From NCBI GenBank assembly GCA_014155875.1, contig JACEFZ010014620.1, forward strand, positions 28,024-92,023: 64,000 bases of DNA, written 5' to 3'. Below the pieces are notes generated by a model. It did not search any database and had not been told where the DNA came from. It saw only the letters and a program-made list of their open reading frames with translations. Positions 53,698-63,934 of this stretch are shown here, one piece after another. Made by a program: the position numbers and the translations under genes. This stretch comes from Cepaea nemoralis (taxonomy: Eukaryota; Mollusca; Gastropoda; Stylommatophora; Helicidae). Every line of letters begins with the position of its first letter. The first letter of the stretch is position 1.

Positions 53698-54200
53698 AAG
53701 GAATAGAACCCTTACTGAGGGAGGATGGGAGGAGGTTTAGAGAAGGAGTGTGTGCGAGTCAGTTGGTTTATAATAAACCGTCGTGCATAGACCCGCGGAA
53801 CCTAAAGAGACTGTGAGGTCTAAGAAGTTGACGGTTGGCGAAGAAATGGTGGAGGTAAGTTTAATACTGGGATGAAAGTCAGAGAAAAAGGCAATGAAGT
53901 TCTGGAGGTCAGGCAGGGGCATGTCTGAAACACCAAAGCAGTCATCAATGTACCTCCTGTGGAGCTCCGGGAGCCTACCGGTGTATTGACTCCATACCTG
54001 GTGCTCCAGATAGCCCATGAAGAGACAGGCATAACTAGGACCCATCTTAGTACCCGTGGTATTAAAAATTGACATGGACTTTCAGATCTACCCAGCCTAA
54101 AATGGGTACCAGAAAATGTTTAGGGAAGTAAAGTGTGGTATTGACACATCACCCATCGAGTTCTGATAGTCTACAAGCACATGGGGGTAGCAACATATAC
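53698..54200 (-). pseudogene. PLE2 reverse transcriptase C-terminal part
   Basis: Encodes SIFNTTGTKMGPSYACLFMG, LPELHRRYIDDCFGVSDMPL with the catalytic YIDD intact, LQNFIAFFSDFHPSIKLTST, TVNFLDLTVSLG and VYYKPTDSHTLLL, then a frameshift to SLSKGSIPFSQ where I-RH inserted. PLE RTs are related to telomerase and lack an APE domain. Confidence 0.87.
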
Positions 54201-54334
54201 CAACAAGCCTCAAGTCATGGAAAAGAATTCTTTTTGTTTTATTTACAAAGAAATATGTGTTCTAAGCATGACACACAGAGTACTGATCATTATTTATAGA
54301 GCAATCATATATTTATTATTTATTTTCAAATCAG

Positions 54335-54387
54335 GATTTCATGATGACGTTTACACTGGTGCCGCACTAGAAACATTCATGGAAGAT
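54335..54387 (+). CDS. M6: M6/PLP-family proteolipid, loop exon
   Basis: The acceptor TTTTCAAATCAG ends at 54334 and the donor GTGAGT starts at 54388. The previous exon's single G plus GA gives Gly, so the join reads NYG-FHDDVYTGAALETFMED, and the exon ends in phase 0. This corresponds to part of the second extracellular loop after (Y/F)G in PLP/M6. At 53 bp it is shorter than the 74 bp I recall for PLP1 exon 5, yet the phase is the same. Next exons (loop end and TM4) were not found to position 64000. Confidence 0.75.
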
Positions 54388-54434
54388 GTGAGTTTTATTT
54401 AATAACATGTTTAACAATATTTTATAATTCCCAG

Positions 54435-54437
<3 letters not shown>

Positions 54438-54466
<29 letters not shown>
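54438..54466 (+). repeat. (TA)n microsatellite
   Basis: Pure TA tract right before an RTE-A fragment. Confidence 0.9.
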
Positions 54467-54471
<5 letters not shown>

Positions 54472-54472
54472 G

Positions 54473-54675
54473 GGCATATTTTTAAGCAAGTGAATCAATA
54501 CAGTTATCTCGGAACAGTCATAACATCTGATGGGAGATGCCTTGAAGAGATTAGAACAAGAATTGCCATTGCGAAGGTAGCCTTTTGCAAGATGAAAAAC
54601 ATACTGACCAATAAAAAGATATCAATTGAAAGGAGAAAAAGAGTGTTGAAGTGGTATATAAATATGACGATATAT
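54473..54675 (+). pseudogene. RTE-A thumb fragment
   Basis: Encodes FKQVNQYSYLGTVITSDGRC, LEEIRTRIAIAKVAFCKMKN and KKISIERRKRVLKWYI, truncated at both ends. Lies 85 bases after the fourth M6 exon. Confidence 0.8.
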
Positions 54676-54867
54676 AAACTGAGAGCTTTTTATACTATTT
54701 GGTGTGTCCAAATAACCTCTAGATATAGAGGTTAACAATGCCTGGACTTCCTGTGTCATATAAAGCATCTAAAGGTATTTGGTGTTGTGTTGGTTCATTG
54801 ATTATCACATAAAGAGCTCGGTAGGACAGATGAGAAAAAAGTGACAGGACAGGGGCTGCTTGTGATT

Positions 54868-55400
54868 GATTGATTGATTGATTGATTGATCTAGGAACCG
54901 ACATCACAGCATTCGGGGCATTCCCATAGGCGCTCCGTCCCCATCCTCAGCAGCCAACGAAGAGTTCCAACACTAATAGTACCAGTAGCAATCTGATTAT
55001 ATGCCCATCTCACCTTTGAGCGTCGAGCGTCGGCCATATCCCCTGGTCACTCCTCGCTGCCTCATTCTTGCCAGACCATGATGATCCATATGCTCCTCCG
55101 AGGTGTACACGTGCTCCAATAAGGCCACAACCACGTCTGCCTTGTCATGAATCAATACTCCACCAAGTTTTGCAGAGCCAGCCAATTTGTCCGCCTTTCA
55201 TGCCCCAGCACACCGGCATGCCCTGGAGAAAAGCTCCAGACAATACTTGCCATCCGTGACTTCCGAAGCGAAACAGTCCACTCTGCACGAAGCATGCCTG
55301 TCCTCACCTTCCTCAGCATGCTTTGTGAGTCAGTTACAACCACGATATGTGTGTGTAACGTATTCTCGATCTAGCGGCAAGCTGCAGTGACCGCCTCCAC
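54868..55400 (-). mobile_element. I-RH 3' copy
   Basis: The minus strand encodes RNase H end (VVTDSQSMLRKVRTGMLRAE, FSPGHAGVLGHE) and MDHHGLARMRQRGVTRGYG, then the CPECCDV end and a (TCAA)n tail (on plus, GATTGATT at 54862-54890). Missing bases after GHE break the frame. The 5' end merges with a GA-rich tract at about 55400. Confidence 0.85.
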
Positions 55401-55404
55401 CTCG

Positions 55405-55665
55405 GTCAACAAAGAGGGAGGGAGAGAGTGGGAGCTGGGGAGGGGGAGAGAAGGGAGAGCAATAAAGAGAGAGAGCGCGTAAACAGATTGGAATTTGTTA
55501 AGTTGTCCATTTGCGAATACAGCGTATACATAAATATCCTGTTTATTATGTACAAAAACAGGGGGGGGGGGAGGGGATAGGGGGGAGAGAGAGAGAGAGA
55601 GAGAGCGTAAACAGAATGGAATTTATTTAGTTCACTACACAAGATGGCACATTTCCACCACTACA
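55405..55665 (+). repeat. GA/GGGGA-rich low-complexity block, duplicated
   Basis: Two parts share AGAGAG...GCG(C)GTAAACAGA(T/A)TGGAATTT (about 55475-55500 and 55600-55625), so a ~125-bp unit is duplicated. Includes a G10 run near 55562. Confidence 0.75.
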
Positions 55666-56009
55666 AAGAGTTTACCTGAGCTCTTCCGACCGAGGTCAAA
55701 CCTCGGTCGACAAGACCACTGACTCACAAAGGGCACAGTCCCATTGTTCTGTCTAGGTTGGGCCCCCAGACTCAGTAATAAAGAAGGGACATTTATTCAG
55801 TTATTTGGCCCTTTGTTCCCCAATGATTGAGCTTAGTGGTACACATGCAGAGTATAGAAATATACTGTGAGAGTGTGTGTTTGAACATGTATGTTATGTA
55901 GTGTGAACTTGATGGGGGTGACTCTTGCTTAATCTGCGAATAGCTGGGCGATTTTCTGTTGAAAAATCTTTGCTAGTATGTGTGGTTGTATTGTTTGGTG
56001 ATTGTGGGT
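55666..56009. other. No gene recognised
   Basis: Intron-like sequence with an inverted word pair (CCGAGGTCAAACCTCGG at 55689). May be the 3' UTR of the adjacent L1/Tx1-like LINE, which runs on the minus strand. Confidence 0.4.
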
Positions 56010-56012
56010 GGC

Positions 56013-56516
56013 CTAGTTTCTACTCGACCATATTACGTTTCTATACTCCGCTAATGCTACTAGGAGTTTAGTATGTGTGTGTTTTGTGGTTGTAGGGATT
56101 GTATTTAGAAATATTGCTTTGTAAACATCGGTTATCTTGTTTGTGTGTGTTTCTATTAACTGTTGTAGTGCAGTCTTAGTGGCAGTGATTGTTGGGCATA
56201 CATAAAACAGATGGTCCTCTGTTTCCTGAATATTGTGTCTACATAAATGACATGGGGCTATTCGCTTGGATGTATGTGCTGCTCTCTCTGTTGTCAGGGT
56301 CATATTATAAATTAGCCTGTATGTTAGTTCTTTGGATTTCGATGTGATATGTTTGTTGTGTAAGTTGGTGAAGGTGCAGCTGTAGTCTTTCATATGATAT
56401 TTGTATCCTCTTTTGATTCTCAGGTGTAGTGATGGGGCTTGTTGTTTCACTAAATATTTGTATATCTGCTTGGTTGTCTGTTGTATTAAGTGTTCATTAC
56501 CTTGAATTGCTTGCAT
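56013..56516 (-). pseudogene. L1/Tx1-like C-terminal zinc-binding domain
   Basis: A 167-residue frame with KSKELTYRLIYNMTLTTERA and the zf-RVT pattern CHLCRHNIQETEDHLFYVC (CxxC...ExxxHxxxxC). This is the usual C-terminal domain of Tx1/L1 and related LINE proteins, probably binding nucleic acid. The end at 56013 looks like the natural stop. Confidence 0.75.
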
Positions 56517-56539
56517 ACATGTTCTGTAGAAGTGCGGTA

Positions 56540-57748
56540 GTGTGCCGTAATAGTGCGGTGTTTTGTCTATTTTCTTAATTCTGTGTAATCTAATTGCAAT
56601 ATAGTATAATGCTAGCGAGTGTTGATCTGGATGATTGATGATGCGTCCTATGTGGTTGATTCTTAATGCTTGTATTTAGGTCCTGTAATGCTACTCCCCC
56701 TCGTTTCTTTTCTTGTATTAAAGTCTTGTGCTTTATACTGTGAATTGTGTTGCTGAAGATGAAATGCCTGATGTGTTTGTTTATATGTCTGTGATTGTTT
56801 GCTTTGGGGGGTCTAACACTGTGGCTAAAATTATTATTTTAGGAATGATGAAGGTGTTTACAATTGTGCTTCGTACAAAAATTGTTGATGTCTTGTATTT
56901 GAACCTATGTAGTATGTCTATAATTTGTTTTGTCAGTGATTGCCATATTTCTGTGTGTGTTTTTCTGGGATTGGATGGGAACGTGATCACATTTTCACAT
57001 TGGGGGGGGGGGGGGGGGGGGGGGGGGAATCTGCTTTATTCTTCCACTTCCCCAGACCCATTATTTTAGACTTCTGTATGTTTATTTTGGCCCCACTTCC
57101 TTCGCCAAACTGTCTGAAGGTGTGAAGTATGTTCGTTATGGCAGTGTTGGTTGTAGGGAAGAAAGCGATGTCATCTGCATAAGCAATTAATTTCCGCTCT
57201 CCTGACCCGTGTATAAATGTACCTTTAATGTTAGTGTCCTGTCTAATTGCTTCTAAGAGTGGTTCTAGTGTTAGTACATATAGGACTGGTGATAGTGGAC
57301 ACCCTTGTCTGACAGCTCTAGTGATTCTGAAACTGCCAGTGAGTGAATGATTCACCAGTACCTTACTTTCAGGATGTTTATACAATATTTCTATCCAATG
57401 TCTATAGTACTGTCCTATGTTACAGTGTGCTAGTGTTTTGTGTAAGTATGAGTGTGAGATTCTGTCAAAGGCCTTCTCCTGGTCTAAAGATAAAAGGGAG
57501 GATTGACAGTCTTTCTGGTGGGTGTATGTAATGAAATCCCTAATGAAGTGTGTATGTTCGTGTATGTTTCTGTGTTGAATACTGCACTGTTGGTCTGGGT
57601 GAATGAGTGATGACATGAAGTTTTTTATTTTGTTTGCAAGTGATTTTGCTAGAATTTTGTAGTCTGTGTTTAATAATGAGATGGGTCTATAGTTTTTCAG
57701 CTGTGTTTTGTCTGTGTTGTCTTTAGGTATGAGTGTTATATATGACAT
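56540..57748 (-). pseudogene. L1/Tx1-like reverse transcriptase
   Basis: From 57748: MSYITLIPKDNTDKTQLKN, YRPISLLNTDYKILAKSLAN, IHPDQQCSIQHRNIHEHTHF, LSLDQEKAFDRISHSYLHKT (first catalytic Asp), AVRQGCPLSPVLYVLTLEPL and LIAYADDIAFFPTT with intact YADD, then SGAKINIQKSKIMGL. A poly-G run (57002-57027) destroys the frame, and the thumb (WQSLTKQIIDILHRFKYKTS) continues on the other side. Clear L1-clade RT. Confidence 0.9.
57002..57027 (+). repeat. Poly-G tract, 26 bases
   Basis: A G run inside the LINE RT/thumb coding. It probably grew from a short G stretch after insertion. Confidence 0.95.
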
Positions 57749-58335
57749 GTTGCAAGTGTTTGGGAGTTCTTGTTTGTTAAAGCTTCTTGGTAGACTTTTA
57801 GAAGGAAATTGCCTAGGATAGGAAAGAAGTGTTGGTAGAATTCTACTGTGAGTCCATCTGGTCCTGGTGTTTTGTCTTTTTGCATTTGATTGAGTGCATG
57901 TGTTATGTCTGCTAATGTAAGCTCTGTGTCTAGTGTGTCTTTATCTGTGTCTGACAATTTCTTTGTGTATTGTAGGAACCTATTTTGTGTTTGTGTGTTG
58001 GCGGGTTCTGCTGTATATAGGTCAGTGTAGTACTGTTGGAATGTTTCTAGTATATGTACTGTCTCTGTTTGTGTGTTTCCTTGCATGTCTGTTATTGCTC
58101 CTATTTTTCTGTTGCGTTGAATGTTTTGCTCTAATGCAAGGTGTTGTTTATTGGGACTTTCTTCTGATATGTTAGTAAGTTTAGTTCGAAGGAGTGCACC
58201 ACAGAATGTGTGTTGCTGGTGTTGTTCTAATTGTGATTCTAGTGTGTTTAGGTGTGGTGCATTCCTGTCAGTCTGTTTTGTGAGTTGTATTGCTGTCTGT
58301 ATGATCTGTTCTTGTTGTAGTCTGTCTTTATGTTG
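57736..58335 (-). pseudogene. L1/Tx1-like linker and RT start
   Basis: Encodes QHKDRLQQEQIIQTAIQLTK, GALLRTKLTNISEESPNKQH, LETFQQYYTDLYTAEP and LNQMQKDKTPGPDGLTVEFY, which is the standard start of an L1-type RT (KTPGPDGLT.EFY). A frameshift near 57750 separates it from the RT. Confidence 0.85.
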
Positions 58336-58829
58336 CGGGAAAAATGGGTTTGAAAATGTTCCCATATTTAAATGGCCCTTTAATAGATTCATTATTTTTA
58401 CGACGGCCCTTTCCCGTTCCCGTTGCGGGAAAAATGGGTTATAAAATTTTCACATTTTTAAAATAGTTGCATTATTTTTATGAAAACTGTGAAAATGCCG
58501 TAAAGATTTTATCATTATATTATAACGCATATGACTGTAGATAACTACTTTAAACATTTTATGAAACTTAAGAAAAATACAACAATTATTTAAATTACAT
58601 AATACTACATGCTACTAAAAGTTATGTCCCTTGATATAACTTTTCTTAAGTTAAGTCCTCTTGCAATATTTTAATTGAATTAAATTTAATATGTAAATAA
58701 CTGTGTTTAAACTAACAATCTATGCCAGTTGACTTGGCGGGAATGAGAAGATCTGTAGAAAATTTCATCTCAATCGGATGGACCATTCGTGAACGCATAA
58801 GAGACACACAAAGACACACACAAACATTC

Positions 58830-58830
<1 letters not shown>
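58336..58830. other. Repeat with TTCCCGTTCCCG and GCGGGAAAAATGG words
   Basis: GCGGGAAAAATGGGTT occurs at 58336 and 58425. The segment TTTCATCTCAATCGGATGG at about 58763 followed by CACACAAAGACACACACAAA and a (TA)n run looks like a retroelement 3' tail of a kind common in invertebrate introns. No protein. Confidence 0.4.

Positions 58831-58834
<4 letters not shown>

Positions 58835-58911
<77 letters not shown>
58835..58911 (+). repeat. (TA)n microsatellite, about 77 bp
   Basis: Pure TA tract between the tail-like segment and a SINE-A. Confidence 0.95.
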
Positions 58912-58915
<4 letters not shown>

Positions 58916-58917
58916 GT

Positions 58918-59155
58918 TGTGTATCCCTTACGGGACGTTGCAGTCAACACCAGCATTTTTCCATTTGCTGTTGATGTACTAGGCAAGTGTTACATTCAGT
59001 AGTTTGCCATTGCTTTCTGAACGACTGGCTCCCATACCAGCACGTTATAACGCAACGCGACACATGCTGCACAAATCAGTCGCAGCTGAGTTTCTAACGT
59101 CTGGTACCGGCTCACGAACCGCGTTTGCAAGCCTTTGGCCATGGAGACCGGCTAT
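58918..59155 (-). mobile_element. SINE-A copy
   Basis: Almost colinear with 50288-50534: GGGACGTTGCAGTCAACACC, TTGATGTACTAGGCAAG, GTTTGCCATTGCTTTCTGAA, GCGTTTGCAAGCCTTTGGCC, GGAGACCGGC at the head end. One of the least diverged pairs. Confidence 0.9.
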
Positions 59156-60034
59156 ATATATGTATATATATACGCACGCATGCGCGCGCGCAGACATGAT
59201 TAAAAAAAACTCACCAGGGACCCAAGAAATAGTTCTTCTTATCAGAAATTCATCTTATCTAGATAAGAGTTTAAGCATATGGTAATGCATTTACAAGGTA
59301 CAATACAATAATGAATTAGCGTTGAATATGACAGGTTTATGACACAGAAAATATGTAAATCACCAAAAGTGTTAACGTAGAGAATAACAGCACTTTTCAA
59401 CACTTTGAAATGAAAAAGCTGCAATTTTCCTCTGTATCTGAATACCCATACTTGAGTTGATAATTCCTTTCCGTGACATCCTTAAAGTCAACACCGCTTT
59501 TCGGTTCTTAATTCTGTGATAATTAACTTGTCCACTGTAAAACATTTTTCAATGATGGATCCTTATTTTTTTTTATTATTCCTGAATGACTTTAGAATGT
59601 TGAATTTCTTTGCTATTTCCATTTTGTTTTTGCTACTATTTCTTCTTGTAATAGCTCAATTTTTCTTTTCAAAGATGTGGATTTTATCTTTCCATCTATT
59701 TTTAGAGGGGAAATAACTCAGAAACTAACACCAACGAAGCGCACAATTTCCGAAAATAGCAAACACTTGTACAAATGTCCAGGTATTTGAAAAAAGTTCG
59801 CCTTAAGCAGATCAAATTATATTACATATCCAAAAATTCATGATAAACGGATTCTGCTTAACCGGAGATATTTTACAAAGACAACAAATTGACGGAGAAA
59901 AACAAATTGTTCTTCACAATAGAATTTCGCCACATCCAATTTGGCTTTAAGCGGTTTGCAGGTCTTAGATATGACTGAGACAAAATCACAAATACTGAAG
60001 TATTGGAAAGATCAGATTGTGTGATGGTATATTC
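59156..60034. other. No gene recognised
   Basis: Starts with short TA/CG alternations (ACGCACGCATGCGCGCGCGC at about 59172). The rest is AT-rich, with a T-rich patch at 59550-59690 that gives a hydrophobic but unsupported open frame. Confidence 0.5.
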
Positions 60035-60450
60035 CATGCTCAGTCTTCATAGACTAAGATGGATAGGACACTTTTGGATGATGGTAGAATACCAAAGGAC
60101 ATCTTTTTTGGTGAATTTCAGATGGGTAAGAGATCTCAGGGTCAACCTCTACTATGATACAAAGATGTGTGTAAGCGGGACATGATTGATACAGGCATTG
60201 ATAATGCACATTGGGAGCAAGTCGCCATTGAATGTGTTGCGTGGAGGGCAAATATGAGAAATGGAATAAAGACAGAAGAGAAAATTATTGCAGATAAGTC
60301 ACACACCGAGCATGTGAGACATAAGATGGTGCATGGTGGATGAAAATGAAAATGACTATTTGTTCACTTGCATCCACTGTGGACGAACATATACTGCACG
60401 AATTGGCCTTATCAATCACATTCGCCACTGCCATGGGATGTAGTTATTAA
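60035..60450 (+). pseudogene. LINE C-terminal fragment with Cys-His end
   Basis: After one shift reads KMDRTLLDDGRIPKDIFFGE, FQMGKRSQGQPLL, then YKDVCKRDMIDTGIDNAHWE, VAWRANMRNGIKTEEKII. The end is a Cys2-His2-like sequence (LHPLWTNIYC-type; in another frame CIHCGRTYTARIGLINHIRH with C). This C-terminal module (GELxxGKRxxGxPxxRxKD.C, then a terminal zinc finger) belongs to a group of invertebrate LINE proteins, family not fixed. It ends in (ATTC)n at 60510-60522. Confidence 0.7.
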
Positions 60451-60524
60451 GCCTTTTTGAAGCACAATGTAACAAACTATCGTCTGTCAAGACGGCAAGG
60501 TGCCAATAATTCATTCATTCATTA

Positions 60525-61189
60525 TGTGCGATGCCGATAAGCATGGGCGGTCATGTTCTGCCATCTCACTCGATCACCAGAGTCGAGGATCAGCTCTGTG
60601 TTTCTGTCTCGACCATGCCACATGGCCGAGCCATCCAGTATTTAATTCTTTGTCTTCCTCTTGGTCTGTTCCCTTCGATCTTGCCAGTTTTCACCAAGTT
60701 CTCCAATTCATTTCTTCTGCCCAAAAAATTTTGACTGCCTACATCTAATGTCTCTAATCAGTTTACGATCTACATTTGTTTCTTGAAGGACTTGTTCATT
60801 GGTTTTTCCATCTGCCCATGGTATTCTTTGCATTTTCCTCAGAAACCACATTTCCACAGCCATCAGATGTTTTTCAGCTTTTCTGCTCATTGTCCACGCT
60901 TCACATCCATTTAAAAGTACAGGTTCTATGTAGCATTTCAACATTCTTTTTCTCGTTTCAATTGATATCTTTTTATTGGTCAGTATGTTTTTCATCTTGC
61001 AAAAGGCTACCTTCCCCATGGCCATTCTTGTTCTAATTTCTTCAAGGCATCTCCCATCAGATGTTATGACTGTTCCGAGATAGTTGTACCGATTCACTTG
61101 TTTAAGAATATGCCAATTTACTTGTATATTACATCGTGGTATTTCTTCCTTCCTTGTGACGAACATAATCTGTGTCTTCCTACAATTCA

Positions 61190-61195
<6 letters not shown>
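60525..61195 (-). mobile_element. RTE-A 3' copy, minus strand
   Basis: From 61190: MNCRKTQIMFVTRKEEIPRC, YLGTVITSDGRCLEEIRTRM, MKNILTNKKISIETRKRMLK, CEAWTMSRKAEKHLMAVEMW and FLRKMQRIPWADGKTNEQVL. The frame runs 160 residues without a stop, ending QSKFFGQKK where a deletion removed HVMRR. The 3' non-coding tail goes to 60530. Truncated at 61195 next to a (TA)n tract. Confidence 0.88.
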
Positions 61196-61256
<61 letters not shown>

Positions 61257-61266
61257 TATATATATA
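61193..61266 (+). repeat. (TA)n microsatellite, about 74 bp
   Basis: TA tract with one AATAT interruption. Confidence 0.95.
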
Positions 61267-61289
61267 GCATCACATGGGGATGATTAACA

Positions 61290-62155
61290 TAAACAGGGTA
61301 ATATATGCCATCACTTTTGCAGATGATCAAGCTGCAATATAAGGAAATAAACAGATTAATCGTTATAATAGCTCCTTACTAAAATCAAACACAGGTAAAT
61401 TATTTGGCATGAAGATCTTGCTTGTTAGACAAGTAAGTAAAAAAATAAAAAAAGTCAAGGACCCCCCTTCACGACTTGAGGCCTGTTGTGTATATGGTGT
61501 TAGCCCCAAATACCAGTTAGCCCTTGATGGGTGATGTGTGTCATACTGGCCACCTTTACTGCTCAGAGCATTTAGGCTGGGTAGACCTGGAAGCCCATAT
61601 CAAGTTTTAAAATCCGCCTATATGGGGAAACTGATCTATGATTACAGGGCCAGCTGGCAAGCACGCTAGCCATTGCGTTACCGTGGCTCACTTAGTAAGA
61701 CAAAGATGATGGTAATTGGCAAACAAACCCAGAACATAAATATTGATAGCGAGTGTAATACCATTGAACAAATATAGAAGTTTCCCTATTTGGGTCAAAT
61801 ATAGAAGATGCTTGATGTGAAACTGAAATAACATAAAAGATTGTTTAGCCAAAAAGGGCATTTCAAGAGAAGCAAATATTCCTAAGATTGATGTTCAAAT
61901 AATCACTAAGCATATCTGGGCCGTAGTACTATTTGGCTCTGAAATATGGACTCTAAACAAAAGGCAAGAACAGATCTTGGAAGCATTTAAGATGTGTTGT
62001 TAATACAAAATGCAAAGAATAAGCTGATCAGAAAAGAGATTAAATGAGCAAATTCATAAAGATATTGGTGACAAAAAAGGAAGGTTATATTGGCTTGGTC
62101 ATACTATGAATCATGGAACATTACTGAAAATAGTAAAGTGCAAAAGAAGAAATGA
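61290..62155 (+). pseudogene. RTE-like RT end and C-terminal part, split by SINE-C
   Basis: The left piece encodes NRVIYAITFADDQAAI with the YADD changed to FADD. After the SINE it resumes as KTKMMVIGKQTQNINIDS, FPYLGQI, then WTLNKRQEQILEAFKMC and, with stops, RLNEQIHKDIGDKKGRLYWL GHTMNHGT-like text. The GH.M motif corresponds to FGHVMRR. This may be a further RTE subfamily close to RTE-C. Confidence 0.7.
61460..61692 (-). mobile_element. SINE-C copy, minus strand
   Basis: Head on the minus strand near 61690: AGCCACGGTAACGCAATGGC, TAGCGTGCTTGCCAGCTGGC (A-box region), then CCTGTAATCATAGATC at the B-box place. The body continues to about 61460 (CAGGCCTCAAGTCGTGAAGG). RTE-like coding flanks both sides. 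Confidence 0.75.
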
Positions 62156-62253
62156 ACATTTATCCAGAAGTTCAAGAGCTAGAGGACTCTTATCCCTTTG
62201 GCCGTATGTGTGATGTGTGTGTGTGTGAGAGAGAGAGATATCAATATTTCAAA

Positions 62254-62261
<8 letters not shown>

Positions 62262-62290
<29 letters not shown>

Positions 62291-62357
62291 CCTCTTCTTC
62301 TTCTTCTTCTTCTTCTTCTTCTTCTTCTTCTTCTTCTTCTTCTTCTTCTTCTTCTTC
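62262..62357 (+). repeat. (TA)n then (CTT)n microsatellite
   Basis: TA tract at 62259-62287, then CTT repeats at 62292-62357. The CTT part is the (GAA)n tail of RTE-D on the minus strand. Confidence 0.9.
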
Positions 62358-62551
62358 AGCATTCCGAGCCATTGAGGCTCTTTTCTGCAGATACAAGCCG
62401 TCTCCATTCGTCTCTCTGGTTGACCTTCTCTTACCAGTCGCTGATTCCAAGTGCTTGTAGGTCTGTATGTATATTATCTCTCCACCGTCTTGTTGGTAGA
62501 CCTCGGGGTCTATGGTCATTTATTTCTTAAGCATAAGCGAGTTTTGTTTCC

Positions 62552-62820
62552 CTATTCCATTCTTTCTATATGCCCCAGCCATTGCAGTCTATTAGCCTTC
62601 ATGATACCAGTGATTAGCGGGGACTTAAACAGATCATAAATGTCTTTGTTGCTTCTTCTTTTCCACTCTCCACTTTGTGTATCCCTAATGGGCCCAAAGA
62701 TGTGTCTTAAGACTTTATTCTCAAAGGTTTGTAAAAAAGGCTTTGTCTCCTTTAGTTGTACTCCAGGCTTCAGAGCCATACAGCACAACTGGTCTAATCA
62801 GTGTTTTGTATATTGTGATC
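62552..62820 (-). pseudogene. RTE-D C-terminal region
   Basis: A 78-residue stretch with LQTFENKVLRHIFGPIRD and ANRLQWLGHIERME, the C-terminal block of this RTE-like group (LRRI.GP..., N..L.WLGH..RM). The frame ends soon after GHIERME. Confidence 0.8.
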
Positions 62821-62828
62821 CTGGTGTT

Positions 62829-63489
62829 TTCGTCACTAGGAAGAACGAAATACCACAATGTAATATACAAGTAAATGGGAATATTCTTCAACAAGTGAAT
62901 AGGTACAATTATCTCGGAACAGTAATAACATCTGATGGTAGATGCCTTGAAGAGATTAGAACAAGAATCGCCATGTCCAAGGTAGCCTTTAGCAAGATGA
63001 AAAACATACTGACCAATAAAAAGATGTCAATTGAAATGAGAAAAAGAGTGTTGAGGTGCTACATAGAACCTGTACTTTTATATGGATGTGAAGCTTGGAC
63101 AATGAGCAGTCAAGCTGAAAAACATCTGATGGCTGTAGAAATGTGGTTTCTGAGGAAAATGCAAAGAATACCATGGACAGCCAGAAAGACCAATGAACAG
63201 GTCCTTCAAGAAACAAACGAAGATCGTAAACTGATTAGAGACATTAGACGCAGACAGTCAAAAATATTTGGGCATGTTATGAGAAGAAATGCATTGGAGA
63301 ACTTGGTGACAACTAGTAAGATCGAAGGGAACAGACCAAGAGGAAGACCTAGAAGCAAATACCTGGATGGCTTGGCCTTGTGACATGGTCGAGACAGAAA
63401 CACAGAGCTTATCCACGACTCTGGTGATCGAGTGAGATGGCAAAACATGACCGCCCACGCTTACCGGCATGGCACATGATGGATGGATG
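62829..63489 (+). mobile_element. RTE-A 3' insertion in RTE-D
   Basis: GATCCTGGTGTT at 62817-62828 pairs with GATCTTGGTGTT at 63490-63501 (one mismatch). The insert codes VFVTRKNEIPQCNIQVNGNI, ITSDGRCLEEIRTRIAMSKV, KKMSIEMRKRVLRCYIEPVL, YGCEAWTMSSQAEKHLMAVE, KIFGHVMRRNALENLVTTSK and GRPRSKYLDGLAL in a single open frame of about 180 codons to 63381. It ends in (GGAT)n. Low divergence from 28317-30637. Confidence 0.9.
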
Positions 63490-63553
63490 GATCTTGGTGT
63501 TACGAGATAGCGCATTTGATTTTAGTTGATTCTAGTTTGAAATTCTTCCCTTA

Positions 63554-63934
63554 TTATGTTGGAGCAGTTGAAGATTGTACCCAGGTATTTGTATGTTTCC
63601 GTTCTTTTGCCTTATTGTTTTTAAGTCGTGTTATTACATATAGGATTTCTTCAAAAGCAGGTTCGTCAATTTGTGGTTCACAAGTTAGAACCCCTTTCTG
63701 TGGGAAAGTGTTACTTGGAGCTTCACAATTTAATAATTCAACAAAGTATTCTTTCCATGTGGTACGCATTTCCTCATTGGTATTTATCATATTCCCATTT
63801 TTGTCTTTTAAACCATATGTGTTGTGTTGGTGCCTTCGTTTCATTGACTTCAGTTCTTTAAAAAACTTTCTGGATTCGTTTTTCTGGTGATTAGTTTCCA
63901 TATCTTTGATTATATTGCTCATATATTCTCGCAT
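63554..63934 (-). pseudogene. RTE-D endonuclease-RT linker
   Basis: Encodes NIIKDMETNHQKNESRKFFK, YGLKDKNGNMINTNEEMRTT, WKEYFVELLNCEAPSNTF and DEPAFEEILYVITRLKNNKA, the start of the RT region (R.LKNNKA.G). The frame stops just as the RT should begin, which fits the missing RT core. Confidence 0.75.

Larger units (their letters stand above)
50550..54200 (-). mobile_element. Penelope-like element (PLE2), split by I-RH
   Basis: Minus strand: RT end (54200-53698), then I-RH insertion (51937-53688), then linker (51927-51494) and a decayed GIY-YIG region (51490-51150), a SINE-A (50875-51082), and a terminal region with hammerhead remnants at 50565-50605. The insertion point is inside the conserved FSQ|LLRLRR coding, which rejoins exactly when the insert and one 9-bp duplication are removed. 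It ends 148 bases left of the fourth M6 exon. Confidence 0.88.
56010..58335 (-). mobile_element. L1/Tx1-like LINE, 3' two-thirds
   Basis: Minus-strand LINE that differs from all RTE and I copies: endonuclease-RT linker, RT, thumb and a C-terminal zinc-binding segment, broken by a G26 run and several shifts. 5'-truncated at about 58335, where a repeat with GCGGGAAAAATGGG words begins. Confidence 0.85.

Noticed and set aside
59516..59716. Hydrophobic open frame resembling a membrane exon (candidate M6 TM4)
   Set aside because: Phe/Leu-rich from a T-rich stretch; lacks the family's TM4 residues and a matching acceptor in phase 0.
62152..62530. Open frames with poly-Ser, poly-Leu or poly-Glu
   Set aside because: Translation of TA and CTT microsatellites; the Glu run is the (GAA)n tail of RTE-D.
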